This document shows positions 23,960 through 36,156 of a DNA stretch of 64,000 bases, piece after piece. Position 1 is the first letter of the stretch, and each line of letters opens with the position of its first letter. The notes below the pieces were generated by a model. It was not told the DNA's origin. It searched no databases and saw only the letters and a list, made by a program, of their open reading frames with translations. Position numbers and translations under genes: made by a program. Source of the stretch: Xestospongia bergquistia (taxonomy: Eukaryota > Porifera > Demospongiae > Haplosclerida > Petrosiidae); assembly GCA_963965975.1 (NCBI GenBank), contig OZ014411.1:11601501-11665500 (forward strand), read 5' to 3'.

Positions 23960-26400
23960 TGTCTTCACTCCTTAGTATTCATGCTAAAGCCATAATAGTA
24001 TTAGATCAAGCACTGAATTAATGGCAGAGGAACTAAAGCCAAAATGAAATAAGCTATACAAGCACAAAATATTATGAAGTTATTGAGCAGTATAACAAAG
24101 GCCTTGAAGTAAGAAGAAATGATCCTATAATTTAAGCAATCATATAGTGCAACATATTGGAAACTGGGTGAGTATGAGAATGCTTTCAGTAATGCATAGC
24201 AATGCATAAAATTAAAGAAAAAACCAAATTGGTTAAAAGGCTACCTTAGAAAGAGTATTGCTCTCAATTGCTTGAAAACTACCAACAAGCTAAATATATT
24301 GCAATTGTAGGATTTTGCTTTAATGGTCTTTGGCTTTCTAAAGACTGTTCCTGAGTGGCTAAAAGCTAGTAGAGTAAGTTGTTGATATTGATATCAGTGG
24401 ACTTCTTTTTTCCAAACCTTACTGTCATTTTTATTCTGATGGCATTGATCTAATAATAAATATTGTGAGATATTATTGAGCATTATAGTTCCACTGATGC
24501 CTTAATAATCAAAAGGTATTTAGGGATATCACATGATGATATGTTTAAATGTTTACACAGCATTGTACAACTAATAGAGAATTTTCTAGTTGAATTAAAA
24601 CAACAACATTGTTACATTCTTGAATGGAAAGATAAGGTTATTATTGCTGTTGATGCATTTTAATCTAAAGTCACAAGCTGAATTACTGGGCTTACTTGAT
24701 GAAAAAAGTCTTGCACTAGCTTCTTGGCTGCAAATGAGCTTAATGATGCACTTGTTTCTGTAGTAGTCCTAGAATATTACTAGCACTTCTGGCATTTTTG
24801 TCCAGGTCATTTTGTTTGAGATATATGAATGTTGGTCCTTTTACATTAGAATACCTTGCCCAAACATGCCTTGCTTCATTGAAGACCGCATCTTTAGTAA
24901 GCCTATATATATATCAGCCTACATTGAGGCCTTTTTTAAAATTTTATATTTATATAGTTCAGCAGAAATACAGACAGCAAAAATACTCCAGTGAGTTAAA
25001 GTCGCTATAGTCAAAATTCAAAAGCTAATAGAAGATATGTCCAGAAGTACAAAGAACTATGGCATTTACATGAAAGAATACTCAGATAATCTTTCACTTT
25101 TTCTAGATATGATAATTAACCAAATTTCTGATTTTCAGTTCTCCCATAATCCAGCTGGAACTGCCAGTGATCTTGAACACATTTTATTAGTAGAGTGTGT
25201 TGAAGACCCTATAAAAGCCCAAAAAGATGTAGAAGTATATTTGCAAGATATTACTGCTCATGCTAAAAATTCTTTTTTTAATGACAAGCATTTTTGTAAA
25301 GCTTGGCGATTTAGAAAAAGGTTTAAAGTGTATAAAAATGTTTCTCTTTTGCAGCACAATTATTATGCATTTCATTGAGGATGATATCATTAACTTAGAG
25401 GAGGTTACTGCAGTCATTACATCATTACACCGTTTTGCCCTTTGTGGTGCTTTCTTTTTATCAAAGCTTACCTCAAAGTAGCATGTGATGCATTTATCAA
25501 GTGGAAAAATCTATACTCAGAAGATTATTCTATTTAAGATGGGTTGGGATTGTGAGCAAATAACAGGACACTTTTTCAAAAGTATAACAAAGAAATGACC
25601 CTGTTTGCTATCTCTGTATTTTAATAAAATCATTAGCACCAAAGGTTTTCAAAATCGACATTGCTCCAATCCACAAGATGTTTTCAGATCTGGTGGGAAA
25701 ATTGGTGTCTTTTCATGAAATGGAAGCTTTATGCTCATCAATAGCCCGTATAATTTTTCCTTCTGATATTTGTAAGATATTAAATAATAAAGTCATAAGA
25801 CATTTGTAAATTGTCTTGATTCTTACTTGGATGATATTCCTCTCTAAGCTTGTCAATGGAAGTAAGTGGAAAGTGAAGACATCATTCGACTTTGTCAAAG
25901 GTTTGACATTGTCCGTCTTTCATATCCTTGTGAGCTGCTACAAGAAAATGTTGTGGCTTCAATGTGGCTAATATTCAATCCATCATTAGAGTTGTTACAC
26001 TAACCAAACATTCTTGATGTTGCTAAAGTTTTGAAAGCAACAAAAAATCTGTTAGATTAGAGACATTACCAATTTCCATTGAAACATTAATAGAGCATGG
26101 TGCGGGCATACTGGTGATTCGTTATTGCATTAAGCAGAAAGATTAAGAACACTTTACTATGATTATGAAAATCAGCTGTGTCTCTCTCCTAATCTTTTAC
26201 AGGCCATGCAACATTCAGTTAGTAAAAACAAAGAAAAAATTAAAAGTAGAGCTGAAGAGTTCAAACTTCAAGCCAGTGGTAAGCTTGACCTTCCTACATT
26301 TTCATTAAACACAAAATGCTTAAGTCTACAATATATGCAGATTAGCAAAGAATTGTTGCTTGCAAAGCATGACTATCAAAGCCACACCCATTACGGTTAA
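23960..26400 (+). pseudogene. Decayed TPR / helical-repeat gene remnant
   Basis: The + strand at about 24,019 reads AEELK..., then scattered EYENAF-type text, equivalent to the better-preserved copy at 32,205 where AEELKQKGNEL-stop-KHQKFHEAIEQYNKG shows a TPR of the STI1/HOP style. Downstream, long broken frames follow: DDMFKCLHSIVQLIENFLVE (~24,537), then 25,037-25,375 open (RSTKNYGIYMKEYSDNLS...AGTASDLEHILL...), then INLEEVTAVITSLHRFALCG (~25,388), and ISKELLLAKHDYQ (~26,340), shared with the blocks 3' of copies A and B. Many stops and frameshifts. It seems to be one large helical-repeat gene whose pieces were copied with the receptor unit. TPR call moderate; the rest is unrecognised. Confidence 0.5.
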
Positions 26401-26506
26401 GCTGATATTTTTTGTATTAGCAGTTTAGTTGTTAATAATGTATATTTAGTATTATTTAATAGTATTGTCTGCATGAATGTAGTAACAAAGTGTGTACTCT
26501 AGTGTT

Positions 26507-29500
26507 TCAATTGTCAACTGTAGAGTAAATCACATTGTAATCTTCTTTTTGCTGACTTGTTTGGTTTATAGCTGGTTGAAATACAGCTTTGAGCTGGGAG
26601 TATTGATCATTTGTAGACATGGGAAGTGTAGGACTGGCTGATCTCAATAAAGTATTATATGTAGAATCATTTGGTAGTATATCCACTTCAGTTATAGGTT
26701 TGGATTCCTTTGGATGGTCACTGGTATCTTGCATTTCATAACAGTTTTCAGATTCACTAATATAGTTTTCATCCTTTTTATCAACTGTTGCATACGGATA
26801 CTCTTCTCTTCCTGTTTGTTCAGTAGAGCCATATACTTCATTAATCAAAGTACATGAATAAGCATCTTTATTATGAAAGGTAGCAACTTCCTGATAATTT
26901 GGATTGTTAAGGATGATATCACTTGATGCATCTTCCCTTTATTGAATGAAAAGTTATGTATGCATAAATAGTAATAACTTACTTATTGTTATAATCATGT
27001 AGTTTCATCTTCTTTCTCCTAAGAGTGAAAAAGACATAGACTATTATAATGCATATTGTAATAACCACAACTGCTCCAAGTACAAATCCTATGATCCCAA
27101 TAGGTGACACTTTACAATCCATCTCTTTAATATTAGGCATAACAATTGCAGTCTCTCTGATCCAAACTGTTGTTCTTAATAATTTTTGAACTGTTGTTGT
27201 CATTAATTTTGGAACTGCTGTCCTCAATAATTTTTGAACTGTTGTTGTCAATAATTTTTGAACTGTTGTTGTCAATAATTTTGGAACTGTTGTTGTCAAT
27301 GATATTAGTGAAGAGACTGAAGTTTTTTTGATGGTCTCTTTAGTAGTGGATGGAATTGCTTGTATGTGGCTCTGATGAATAGTACTTGACATTAAGTGTT
27401 CACAGTGTGTTACTGAAGGGGGTTCTGAACAGGACACTTGAGAGAAAAAAGAAAATTATTGTTCATTGCTATTGGGAAAGTTTGTCGTAATGATGACCAT
27501 TGATATTTAAATATAGAGTGCAATTAGGAATTGCATCTTTTAGGAGTAAGATAAGATGCCAGAAAGCAAAATTTTACATAATGATTCTAAAATGATATTT
27601 ATAGCAATCAAGATTCCAATATATTTCTATTTGTATACCCAATTAATTTTGTAGTCAAGAAATTCTTACACTTTTCTCATCATGAACTGATCTGGGAATT
27701 TTTTGAAGCATAACTATTGCATGGAACACCACTCATATATTACAATTAATATTATGTTATTTGCCAAATACAATTACTTTTTTATAATGAAAAGTAACTA
27801 GACATATTTCAACAGCTTCAAATCACACTTTCTTAGAATTTAACTGTTTTAACTTAAATATCTTTCTTTGCTTTGATTCAGAGTCATCATTATAATTCAA
27901 TGATTTGTATCTTTTTCTTTCTGAGCTATCAAACTCATCAAAGAAAAGCAAAAGGTCTAGAAAACTCTATAAAATACACTGCAATGTTCTAGCAATACAG
28001 TGAGTAGACAATTGAAAGTGTAGACAGCTCCATCTACATTTAAGTGATGTCAGTCTCGTACAGGACAGATTTATGCACTTAAAGTTGGTTTAGCAAGAAT
28101 ATTCATCCTGTATTTGAATTACAATTATGTGCCCTTGAGCACCACATAGTACTCTTGGACATGTGACTGTAAATAATATACAACACAAGTAGACATGTTA
28201 TTGCCTTTGTATAGGTGAGTTTGTACAAGAAGAGTTGTTTTATACATTTTTATCATATTTCATGTGTAGTAATTACTACTACATGTTAATTTACAATTTT
28301 TGTGGCCATGTAGTGTACACTGTCATATAACTGTGATCTTTTGTACATGGGAAAGTACATGTATTCCACATAATAGACAAAGTTAGTTTACCTTGTTCCA
28401 CATTATCGAATAAAGTAACATTTTGGCAGACATCTTGACTTGTTCCTATCTCACTACTTACACTAATACAACATGTGTATTTGGTACTCGCAGTAAATCC
28501 ATCAATGGATATCTCCTGTGTGGTTTCTATAAGATCTGATATTATGGTTATAATATTGTCTTTAATATCATTTGTATTAATGCAAGTAATGTTTAAATGA
28601 GTGGGAACATCTTGAGTTGGATAGGATAACTGCCACTTTACCATTATTGTAGTTGAGTTAAGAGGCCATGCATAAAATATCTCAGGTGTTCGAGGAAGAC
28701 CTTTGTGTAGGAAGTGTAAAATATTTTGACTATTTGATAATTTATAAATTTCTTACAAGATAGTTTGGGTAGACTTTGACATGTGTATCGAAATGGTGGC
28801 ATCGCAGCTTTAAAGCAATCATTTAACATATCTTCTCTACCAGAACAGTAAAAATGACCTGGAAAATAAGGTGAGTTGCTCAATGATGGGTCCACATGTG
28901 TAACTTTAGCATCTAAATTTAAGATCACACATAATAAAGATCAAAGTTTTATTAAACACATTGACCTAGTTTTGAGTATCCTAACTGATTACAAGCCACA
29001 GCAGCATTATTGTTAGTCCAATAATCTGCACAGATACTTTTCCATGTACCAACATCACAATATTGTAAGATACCAGTAGTATTGTTTCTAATAACATCAC
29101 CTTGAGTACAGGATGGTGACACAGCTGTGAAAGAAGTCTGTGATATTTTATGGTATTATTGTACTGGTACCTATTTTTTTGCATTGTACACCAGCATCAT
29201 AGTCACATGGTTCTTGAGAATCTCAAAATTGTGTGATACATTCCACTAGTTTACTCTCATATCCAAAGCAAACAACATTAAATAATGTTGTACTAGTGTG
29301 TGTAACATAATAAGGTGCAGAATCTATACTTGTTATAATAATTATAATATGTATAATACAAATTACTTGTTGTTAGATATCCCATCTGTTTACATGCTAC
29401 ACGGGCATCATTTCTGTTCCACACAACAGAAAAACTTTGTTGTTGATTTGGAAAAGAGTAGCATATTCCAGTCCAGCTATCATTAAGACATATCTGTAAT

Positions 29501-29691
29501 CTGCCTTCAATATAATCACTTGTGTTTAAAGTTATATCAGTTAGCCTTAAATCTTCCTCTGTGCACAGAGCATGTACTGTTAATGGAGAGAATAGGCAAA
29601 TACATTGATTGTTTATTAACTAACCTTGACTTGATACTGAGATATATATCAATATAATGTAGGATACCAATAGAGGCCTTAGTAGATTCAT
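26507..29691 (-). pseudogene. SRCR-FN3 transmembrane receptor, copy C (single nonsense codon in exon 3)
   Basis: Eight exons: 29691-29625, 29576-29367, 29323-29171, 29124-28966, 28912-28757, 28700-28392, 27436-26983, 26936-26507. All splice sites are GT-AG, phases match, and the total length is 646 codons including the final stop. Domains are as in A. Differences: exon 2 is 6 bp shorter (in frame); exon 7 is 90 bp longer because a TTTVQKLL-type 8-residue stalk repeat has expanded; the tail keeps NPNY, YATV, STYNTL and ends YNVIYSTVDN. The only lesion seen is TGA at 29,225-29,223 (codon 126), where A has CGT, in the first SRCR domain. Everything else is open, so this is a very young pseudogene, a polymorphic null, or a sequence error. 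The short product would be a secreted partial SRCR. Confidence 0.75.
27165..27310 (-). repeat. 24-bp coding repeat in the stalk of receptor copy C
   Basis: About six tandem copies of a 24-bp unit that on the minus strand encodes TTTVQKLL and variants (TTTVPKLL, RTAVPKLM). Copies A and B hold only about two related units at the same place. The unit is a multiple of three, so length changes keep the frame. Thr-rich composition suits an O-glycosylated, extended stalk. Confidence 0.85.
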
Positions 29692-29699
29692 CTCACTAG

Positions 29700-32100
29700 A
29701 AGAATGCTGTATGTGCTATGACATAGCACCTCATATCAATTGTTTAAATGATTAGTATGTAGATTGTTTACTTAGTTATGAGGAAATGGTTAGTGTGGAA
29801 TGTTAGCTTAGTGATCTCCAAACATTACGTTGTTGTATTATGGCATTTCATTGATTTGTACATGCTACACTACAAACTTAATATGTTATTTTAACAACTA
29901 ATTTGTACTTTACATGGATGAATTACTATAGAATCTAGAATTTCTGTGAATTAATCACTGTATAATTTGTTGCTTTGTAAAAGTACAACATACCAACAAA
30001 TTTTACAGTGAATAACTGACCAAAATTCAACATTCCATGGTAATCCATCCATATCAGGTACAAATGTGTTGTCAAAATGACATATAAATTTTTACAGTGT
30101 ATATATACTTCTGTAATTATATCAAGATTCAAAGACTCAAGTATTATTATCAGTATGTGTCTGGAAGAAATGCTGCCTGATAAGCAGTATATGGTATGTA
30201 TGATTTGTATGTGCTTAGTGTATGTACTGTTGTTTTGTATGTGTTTCAATATCCTTATTAGATCACACACACCCTGCCTAAATATAGCTTGAAAATGCTA
30301 GATATATTAATGTTTGTGGTCATTATTTGATTGCATGTAGTCACATCAAACAAAGAAATGTTTTAAAAGCTTTCTATTATAAAGTGAATCTTGTATGACT
30401 AATGATCTTTTCACACTAACTTCTGTTCAATAGCAGATTCTCAAACCACATTATGTAATCTGGATTCAATAGGTTCTATGCTAGATATTTTAAAGCAGAC
30501 TTATTTGCAAATATCACATTTTCACTAAATAATAGTTATTAAACAAATAGCTGCAGAGGACGAAGCTGTTGTTTATTTTTTGTGAAATATCACATATCTT
30601 AATAATTATCAAATTAATTAACTATTAATAAAGTGGCTGCACAGTAGTCTTATGTTAAGCCACAGAAGTACAATAGCTCAAATAATAATGAAAGTGACAT
30701 AAGTAGTGATGTATTGCATATGTCTGTATTTAATATATTTTCAGGATTTACTTGAAATTTAGAATGAAGATATAGTCATTGATAATCCGAAACAGTTCAT
30801 TGAAAATAAATTATAAATAAACATTTGCTTAATTAAGATAACTTGTTATGTAGTAAAAGTCAATCTATATAATTTCTTGATTGTTTGTTATTAATAGACA
30901 ATATAATTATACCTATTGGATTGTAATGTGAGTCTATGAAGATGGTATACACATACATTGTTGTATACTTCATTATTTGGTTATAGTACTAGTAGTATAG
31001 GCTATTATTTTAATTTAGCAAAGAATAACAAATGAAGTATTTGTTTGTGGTTACATAGGCACATGAAAATTGTTTACCAAAACCATTATTTTTTCTATTT
31101 TTCTCATTTTATAAGGCACTCATTCAGTTAGTTAATATGTTAGTAGTATTATTGTATATTGTTGTTTTGCCACAGTTATATATCACACCAATTTTATCCA
31201 AATTAACAATTATTTGATGTATTTTGTTTTTTTTTTTATTTTTTATTCACCTATGCATTACTTAAATATTTATTTCTGTTTATTTTTTGTGAAGGTTAAT
31301 TAAAGTTTGAGTGAAAACTGAGTTTTTCCAGCTAGTACACAAGTAATATGTAAACAGTACTAATAGTAGGAAGAATGGGAATATGAAGTAAAAATAAAAT
31401 ATGACGTTGATTTATAAACTTATCACTAGTTTGAAGTGATGATAATTGAATACCTTTTAAAGTATAGGTAAGTAGTCAAATCAAGTGGACTAATATATTA
31501 ATGTAATGGGGCCAGTAGTAGTCATATAGCTAATTGGTAATTCATATAATTATGTATGAAATTTGACAACTGGCATGACTCTTATATAGCTATATTGAAT
31601 GTTTGATGTCCTTGCTCTTGTTAGTACCACAACCATATTAATCTCTACCACATGATCCTTGCCTCTAACTCATGATCATTGCATGTATAATAATTTTAGA
31701 TTATGTATAAAATTGACAGCCTAATTTTCTGAATATACTGCATAGACCAGCACCTTATATAACTAACTTCTACCATAGAGCTGTAGTATACCATACCACT
31801 TCTTCTATTGTCTATAAATGTCACTTGATAACTAACAAGAAGAATTTACTCTGAGGCTTAGTAACAAAAAGGGAATAAAGGTTTGGAGTAGAAATTTCTA
31901 TTAGTTTGATTGAAAACCTAAATTGATATCTTGGGAGTTGCATACTATTATTAGACAATATGACTCTTTTGTCAAAGTTTACACTAAATAATACTATTTT
32001 TTAGTGAGCACCTTATGTCATTCTTCTGGCAGCAGGGCAATTGTGTTACATGTTTTTAAAATAATAGTTTGATTAGTATAGTAAATTTATAAACAAAAAA
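29700..32100. other. 5' flank of receptor C and following gene-free stretch
   Basis: 29.73-30.65 kb resembles the flanks of A and B, joining the two sub-blocks seen in A with the middle missing. 30.65-32.1 kb is AT-rich with segments related to 13.4-13.9 and 23.4-23.9 kb, e.g. near 31,080-31,330 and 31,920-32,060. No exon recognised. Confidence 0.45.
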
Positions 32101-32189
32101 TTATTGGAGAAAGTGTATGCCTATCATCTCTTTAGTATTCATGATAAAACTGTAACAATAGTATCATATCTTTATATTAGATCAAACAT

Positions 32190-32640
32190 TAAATTTAACA
32201 TAATAGCAGAGGAACTTAAACAAAAAGGAAATGAGCTATAAAAACACCAGAAATTTCATGAAGCTATTGAGCAGTACAACAAAGGCGTTGATGTAAGCAA
32301 AAATGATCATATAATTTTGAGCAATCGTAATGCAACATATGGAACGATAGATGATTATGAGAATGCTTTAAGTGATACACACCACTCCATTCAAGTCTCA
32401 ATTGATTGAAAACTACCAACAAGCTAATATATCGTAATTGTAGGATTTTGCTTTAATGATCTTAGGTTTTCTAAAGACTTTATTCCTGAGCTCAAGTTGT
32501 TGATGTTGATATCAATGGACTACTTTTGTCCAAATCTTACTGTCATTTTATCCTGATGGTATTGATCTCATTAATGATAAATATTGTGGGATATTATTGA
32601 GCATTATAGTTCCACTGATGCCTTCATAATCAAAAGGTGT
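32190..32640 (+). pseudogene. TPR gene remnant (paralogue of 23.96-24.5 kb)
   Basis: Reads IAEELKQKGNEL, stop (TAA at about 32,237), then KHQKFHEAIEQYNKGVDV, KNDHIILSNRNATYG and DDYENALSD. This is a textbook first TPR pair of STI1/HOP-like co-chaperones (KxxGNxxYxxxxYxxAIxxYxxA, SNRAAxY). An in-frame stop replaces the usual Tyr position. A following DNYCG/DKYCGILLSIIVPLMPS-like stretch (~32,575) matches the copy at 24.46 kb. Confidence 0.65.
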
Positions 32641-33199
32641 TTTAGGAATATCACATGATTGTACAACTACATTGAGGTCCTTTTATTATTCTTGTATTCA
32701 TATTGTGCTCTATGATTCAAACCAACCACAACCAATCCCATAGCCAAATGCTCAATTGGCTTAGATGGAGACTAAGTTTCTCACTACTTTACTCTGCAAT
32801 AACATGCTTCATGGATCATACTCATGCATCAATCACCCTGCCCACCCATTGCTGCATGAAGCAGCTATTGATCATGCCCTTTCTGGCAGCCGAGTGGCCA
32901 CCTCATAATTTCTGCTACTGACTCAATTCACTCTATAACTTCTGCTTTATTTCTATTCTCATTATGGTTCAATATGTACTACTACATAAACATAGAGGTA
33001 CTATCCCACATTCCAATAGGGCAATAAGCCTAGTTTGCTTGCAGACACTCCTCTTATGAAAAAGGAGGAAGGGCAGCTCACTAGACTATACAATTACAAA
33101 AATGAGCGTTATTATATGAACACATACCTGTCAAACCAGTTTATGGATAAATTTAGATTCTAACTTCATTTTGTTAGTCACAGTGTGTGCTGATAAATT
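32641..33199. other. Gene-free stretch with a less AT-rich patch
   Basis: 32,710-32,930 is clearly richer in G and C than its surroundings and may be a transposon scrap, but no motif could be assigned. Confidence 0.3.
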
Positions 33200-33505
33200 A
33201 TGGAGGAAACAGAAATCAGAGATCACTCTAAAGCAATTGCATTTGTATCCAATTCAAGTACTGCAGTAGAACAAATAGAGCACTCAATAACTCAAGATAT
33301 TACCACCAACCATAGTACGAAAAAAAACAAAGTGAAGAGCTGGCTCTCTAGTTCACAAGATGATACTACTACTTGCTGTTTTTTTAATATTTCCCATAAA
33401 ATAGTGAAATGCCTAGAATTATCAGCACTTACTATTGGTGTAGTCATTGTATTGATGTTGTTCATTGTTCCCATAATAAGTCATTTTGTACTAGTAAATA
33501 AATAA
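33200..33505 (+). CDS. Small hypothetical protein with C-terminal membrane anchor
   Basis: A single open frame of 101 codons starting ATGGAGGAAACAG. Residues 1-75 are polar with many Ser/Thr (SNSSTAVEQIEHSITQD, KKNKVKSW, SSSQDDTTT). Residues ~76-97 form a hydrophobic segment (LTIGVVIVLMLFIVPIISHF), and only a few residues follow. The stop (TAA) is immediately followed by TAATAAAGC, which contains the AATAAA polyadenylation hexamer, supporting a real 3' end. The layout suits a tail-anchored or type II membrane protein. It could also be the last exon of a longer gene. No homologue recognised. Confidence 0.4.
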   Translation: MEETEIRDHSKAIAFVSNSSTAVEQIEHSITQDITTNHSTKKNKVKSWLSSSQDDTTTCCFFNISHKIVKCLELSALTIGVVIVLMLFIVPIISHFVLVNK

Positions 33506-33519
33506 TAAAGCATTCATTA

Positions 33520-36100
33520 TTTAATTTTGTTACATTCATAAGAAATGAGGAGTAGACAGTCTACCATTTATACACATACTAATACTAATACAAATGTAAA
33601 TTAAACTCTATCATTAACACTTTAATTATTTGAAACTCCTAACAAAACATGTATATTTACAGTTATATAGACGTTAGTCTGATTCATATATAGAATTTAA
33701 TGTGGGAATGTAATTGAAGAGCTATATACGTGAATGGCAAATGAAGCTTAATGACTGTAAGGTTTATTGTTTCATAAAATGATGTTTGGCAAAAAGTAAA
33801 CTCAGATACAAAAGAAACTCAACTCAACATGTTAATAAGACAAAAAGTGATAATAATAACCAACCTCAATAGGAATATTGAGTACATATTACTGCATGGA
33901 GAACTATCTATGTCCATATTAACACTATGAACAGTACTTTGAGCTTTCTTACTTTGAAATATAATTATATTTAATCCCTTGATAAAGGTAATGATAATAT
34001 ATAGAACAGTTGACTAAATGCTATCAATCCTATAGATTGATTGATTATTTAACCTACAAAAAAATTGAGAATTCTATAGCAAGTCTGTTACTAAATGCCC
34101 TAATTGACAAGTTGTTGAAGTATTTTTAAAAGTATATTTTATATGAAAGATTAATGCAAACTAAATGACTATGAATCAGTTAAGAAACTAATCTATTTTA
34201 TAATTGTATATTGATCAATATACACTTCTACAATAGATTGGTTACTTTAACTGATAAGCATACTGTATTAGTTGATTTAACTGATATATGGGTATACAGG
34301 TTGCATGGAGAAACTTTATTTGATGTAATAAAGTAAACACAATGCTGTTTAGATTACTATGTACCTGGAATTGTCTGTTTATGTAAGTAATGATTAGAAT
34401 TAATAATGTTTTTCTTTTCTTTTTTGATAAAAAGGACTCTTTCCCATGTCTCTGTAACTATGGATTTATATATACACTTCAATCATATTGATCTTAAAAG
34501 ATATAACATTAATTTAAGTTTAATATGATGGATGTTTGTATTATATTACTGTAATGTTGTTTTAACTCATTCATAGTATTATTTGAATTTCATGCATTCA
34601 TAGAAAATACAAATAAAAAAATTACGTGTCATTAATTCATTGGTAATCTGGAGAATATACAATTTCTTTGTCCTGTCTTTGTGCATTAATTTTAGGTCTT
34701 TCCTATAAAGTAGTGTGACTAACTTACACTCAATTATCAGGATTGATTATATTATACAAGTAATATGTGGATTTGACCTCCAGAACAGTCTCACTTAGTC
34801 TTGTCCCTGGACTCTCTGGCCGTTGATATAATGACAGTCTGACTTAATATTTATGTCCCTCTGCTCAGGAATGTACTGTCTGTTTTGATGAAAATTGTAT
34901 ATGTGAAATGGACATAATAAACATGATATACTATCATGTTTGATAAGTATATTACAATTATATAGAATGAATATATGTCACAATTTATAACATTTGGACT
35001 AAGGAAGTTGAGGAGGATACCAGACTTTCCCTAGATAACAAAAGATATATCTTGAATAGCCTTTCTCCCATATTAGTATATCAGGTTATCGACCTAGTGT
35101 AGCTTTTATCGGTAGTTTCACAACAGCAACATTGATATTCTAGATATAGCTAATTATCACTTTAACTGTTGGTAAAGAAAGCAGTCAAGGTAGATAAAAT
35201 TTACCATAACTTCAAAATGAAACATTTTAATGAAAATTCCCACTTTGAATATGTCGAAAATTTATTTTTTGTGCCCATAGCAGTTTATTAGAGCAAACAT
35301 TTTGCTTTGTCTGTTTTACAAGAATAAGGAAATTAATTAATGCAAACAATTTTAATCACATTAAAAATCTGTATTCTTGTTTTTTCCTAGCAGTTTCATA
35401 GTCTAAATATATATCTTTTGACTTTTTGAAAGACATTTTAATTACACATTCATCTCTTCATACTTGTCTTTTGTTAATTAAGACTTTATATTTTATCACT
35501 GATTGTTTGCGTTTCCACAATTGCTCACAAAAACATCTATCATGGGGTGTTGTTACTGATGTTGTATATGTTTCTATATGTTGTGCTAAAGTATATTCAG
35601 GAAATATCTGTTCTTCCTTTCTTTCAAATTGACAAACCTGTTCATTAAGTCAATCAACATCAGTGTTTGTACATAACACTAGTTGGTTATCAGAAGATCA
35701 AGTCATTACAAAGATAGGTAAATTTAAAACTAAAAAATGTGACTTTGTTAGATCTCTTTAACTTAATAGATAAATTACCTGTTACTTATTCTGCTTGCAA
35801 AGCAGCCAGTGGACTTTTCTCTGTCAATATGTTTTCACTCTTTGTGACTGTAAAACTGGAGATTTATATTTACCATCACAAGAAACATGTCAAGAAGTTA
35901 GCACTGTTACATGTAGAACATTGTGAGGTGATTAATAAGAACATACAAGTAAAATCATGATAGTTAGTCAAGAGATCAATAGATGCTGCGCTACTTACAA
36001 CTGATTATATTACTCCTGGTGACCTAGTTGCATCAATAAAATCTCAGCTATTGGAGATGGTAATACCAGACTTTAATTTAACGTATAAGACTAACTTGAG
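33520..36100. other. Gene-poor stretch with one possible exon remnant
   Basis: Mostly unremarkable AT-rich DNA. At about 35,830-35,920 the + strand reads CDCKTGDLYLPSQETCQEV then STVTCRTL, a Cys pattern like an extracellular cysteine-rich (frizzled-like) domain piece. It is followed near 36,000 by TPGDLVASIKSQLLEMV. Stops intervene and no splice framework could be established. Confidence 0.3.
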
Positions 36101-36115
36101 TATACTAAATTTCAC

Positions 36116-36156
36116 AAATGAGTTTGATCTCGTGTACTATGAGATCAAACTCATTT
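36116..36156. repeat. Perfect 16-bp inverted repeat (hairpin)
   Basis: AAATGAGTTTGATCTC (36,116-36,131), a 9-base spacer, then its exact reverse complement GAGATCAAACTCATTT (36,141-36,156). The paralogous site near 14,415 has one arm-like sequence (TTGAGCTTGATCTC) but not the second arm, so the palindrome arose in this copy. Confidence 0.9.

Noticed and set aside
24798..25010. Two overlapping + strand ORFs in different frames
   Set aside because: They are pieces of the same frameshifted helical-repeat remnant, not separate genes.
28981..29184. 67-codon minus-strand ORF in receptor copy C
   Set aside because: It overlaps exon 4 in a different frame from the SRCR reading and crosses a splice junction.
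29223..29225. TGA in copy C read as selenocysteine
   Set aside because: The paralogues have Arg at this position, the domain is not a redox enzyme, and no SECIS-like element could be argued.
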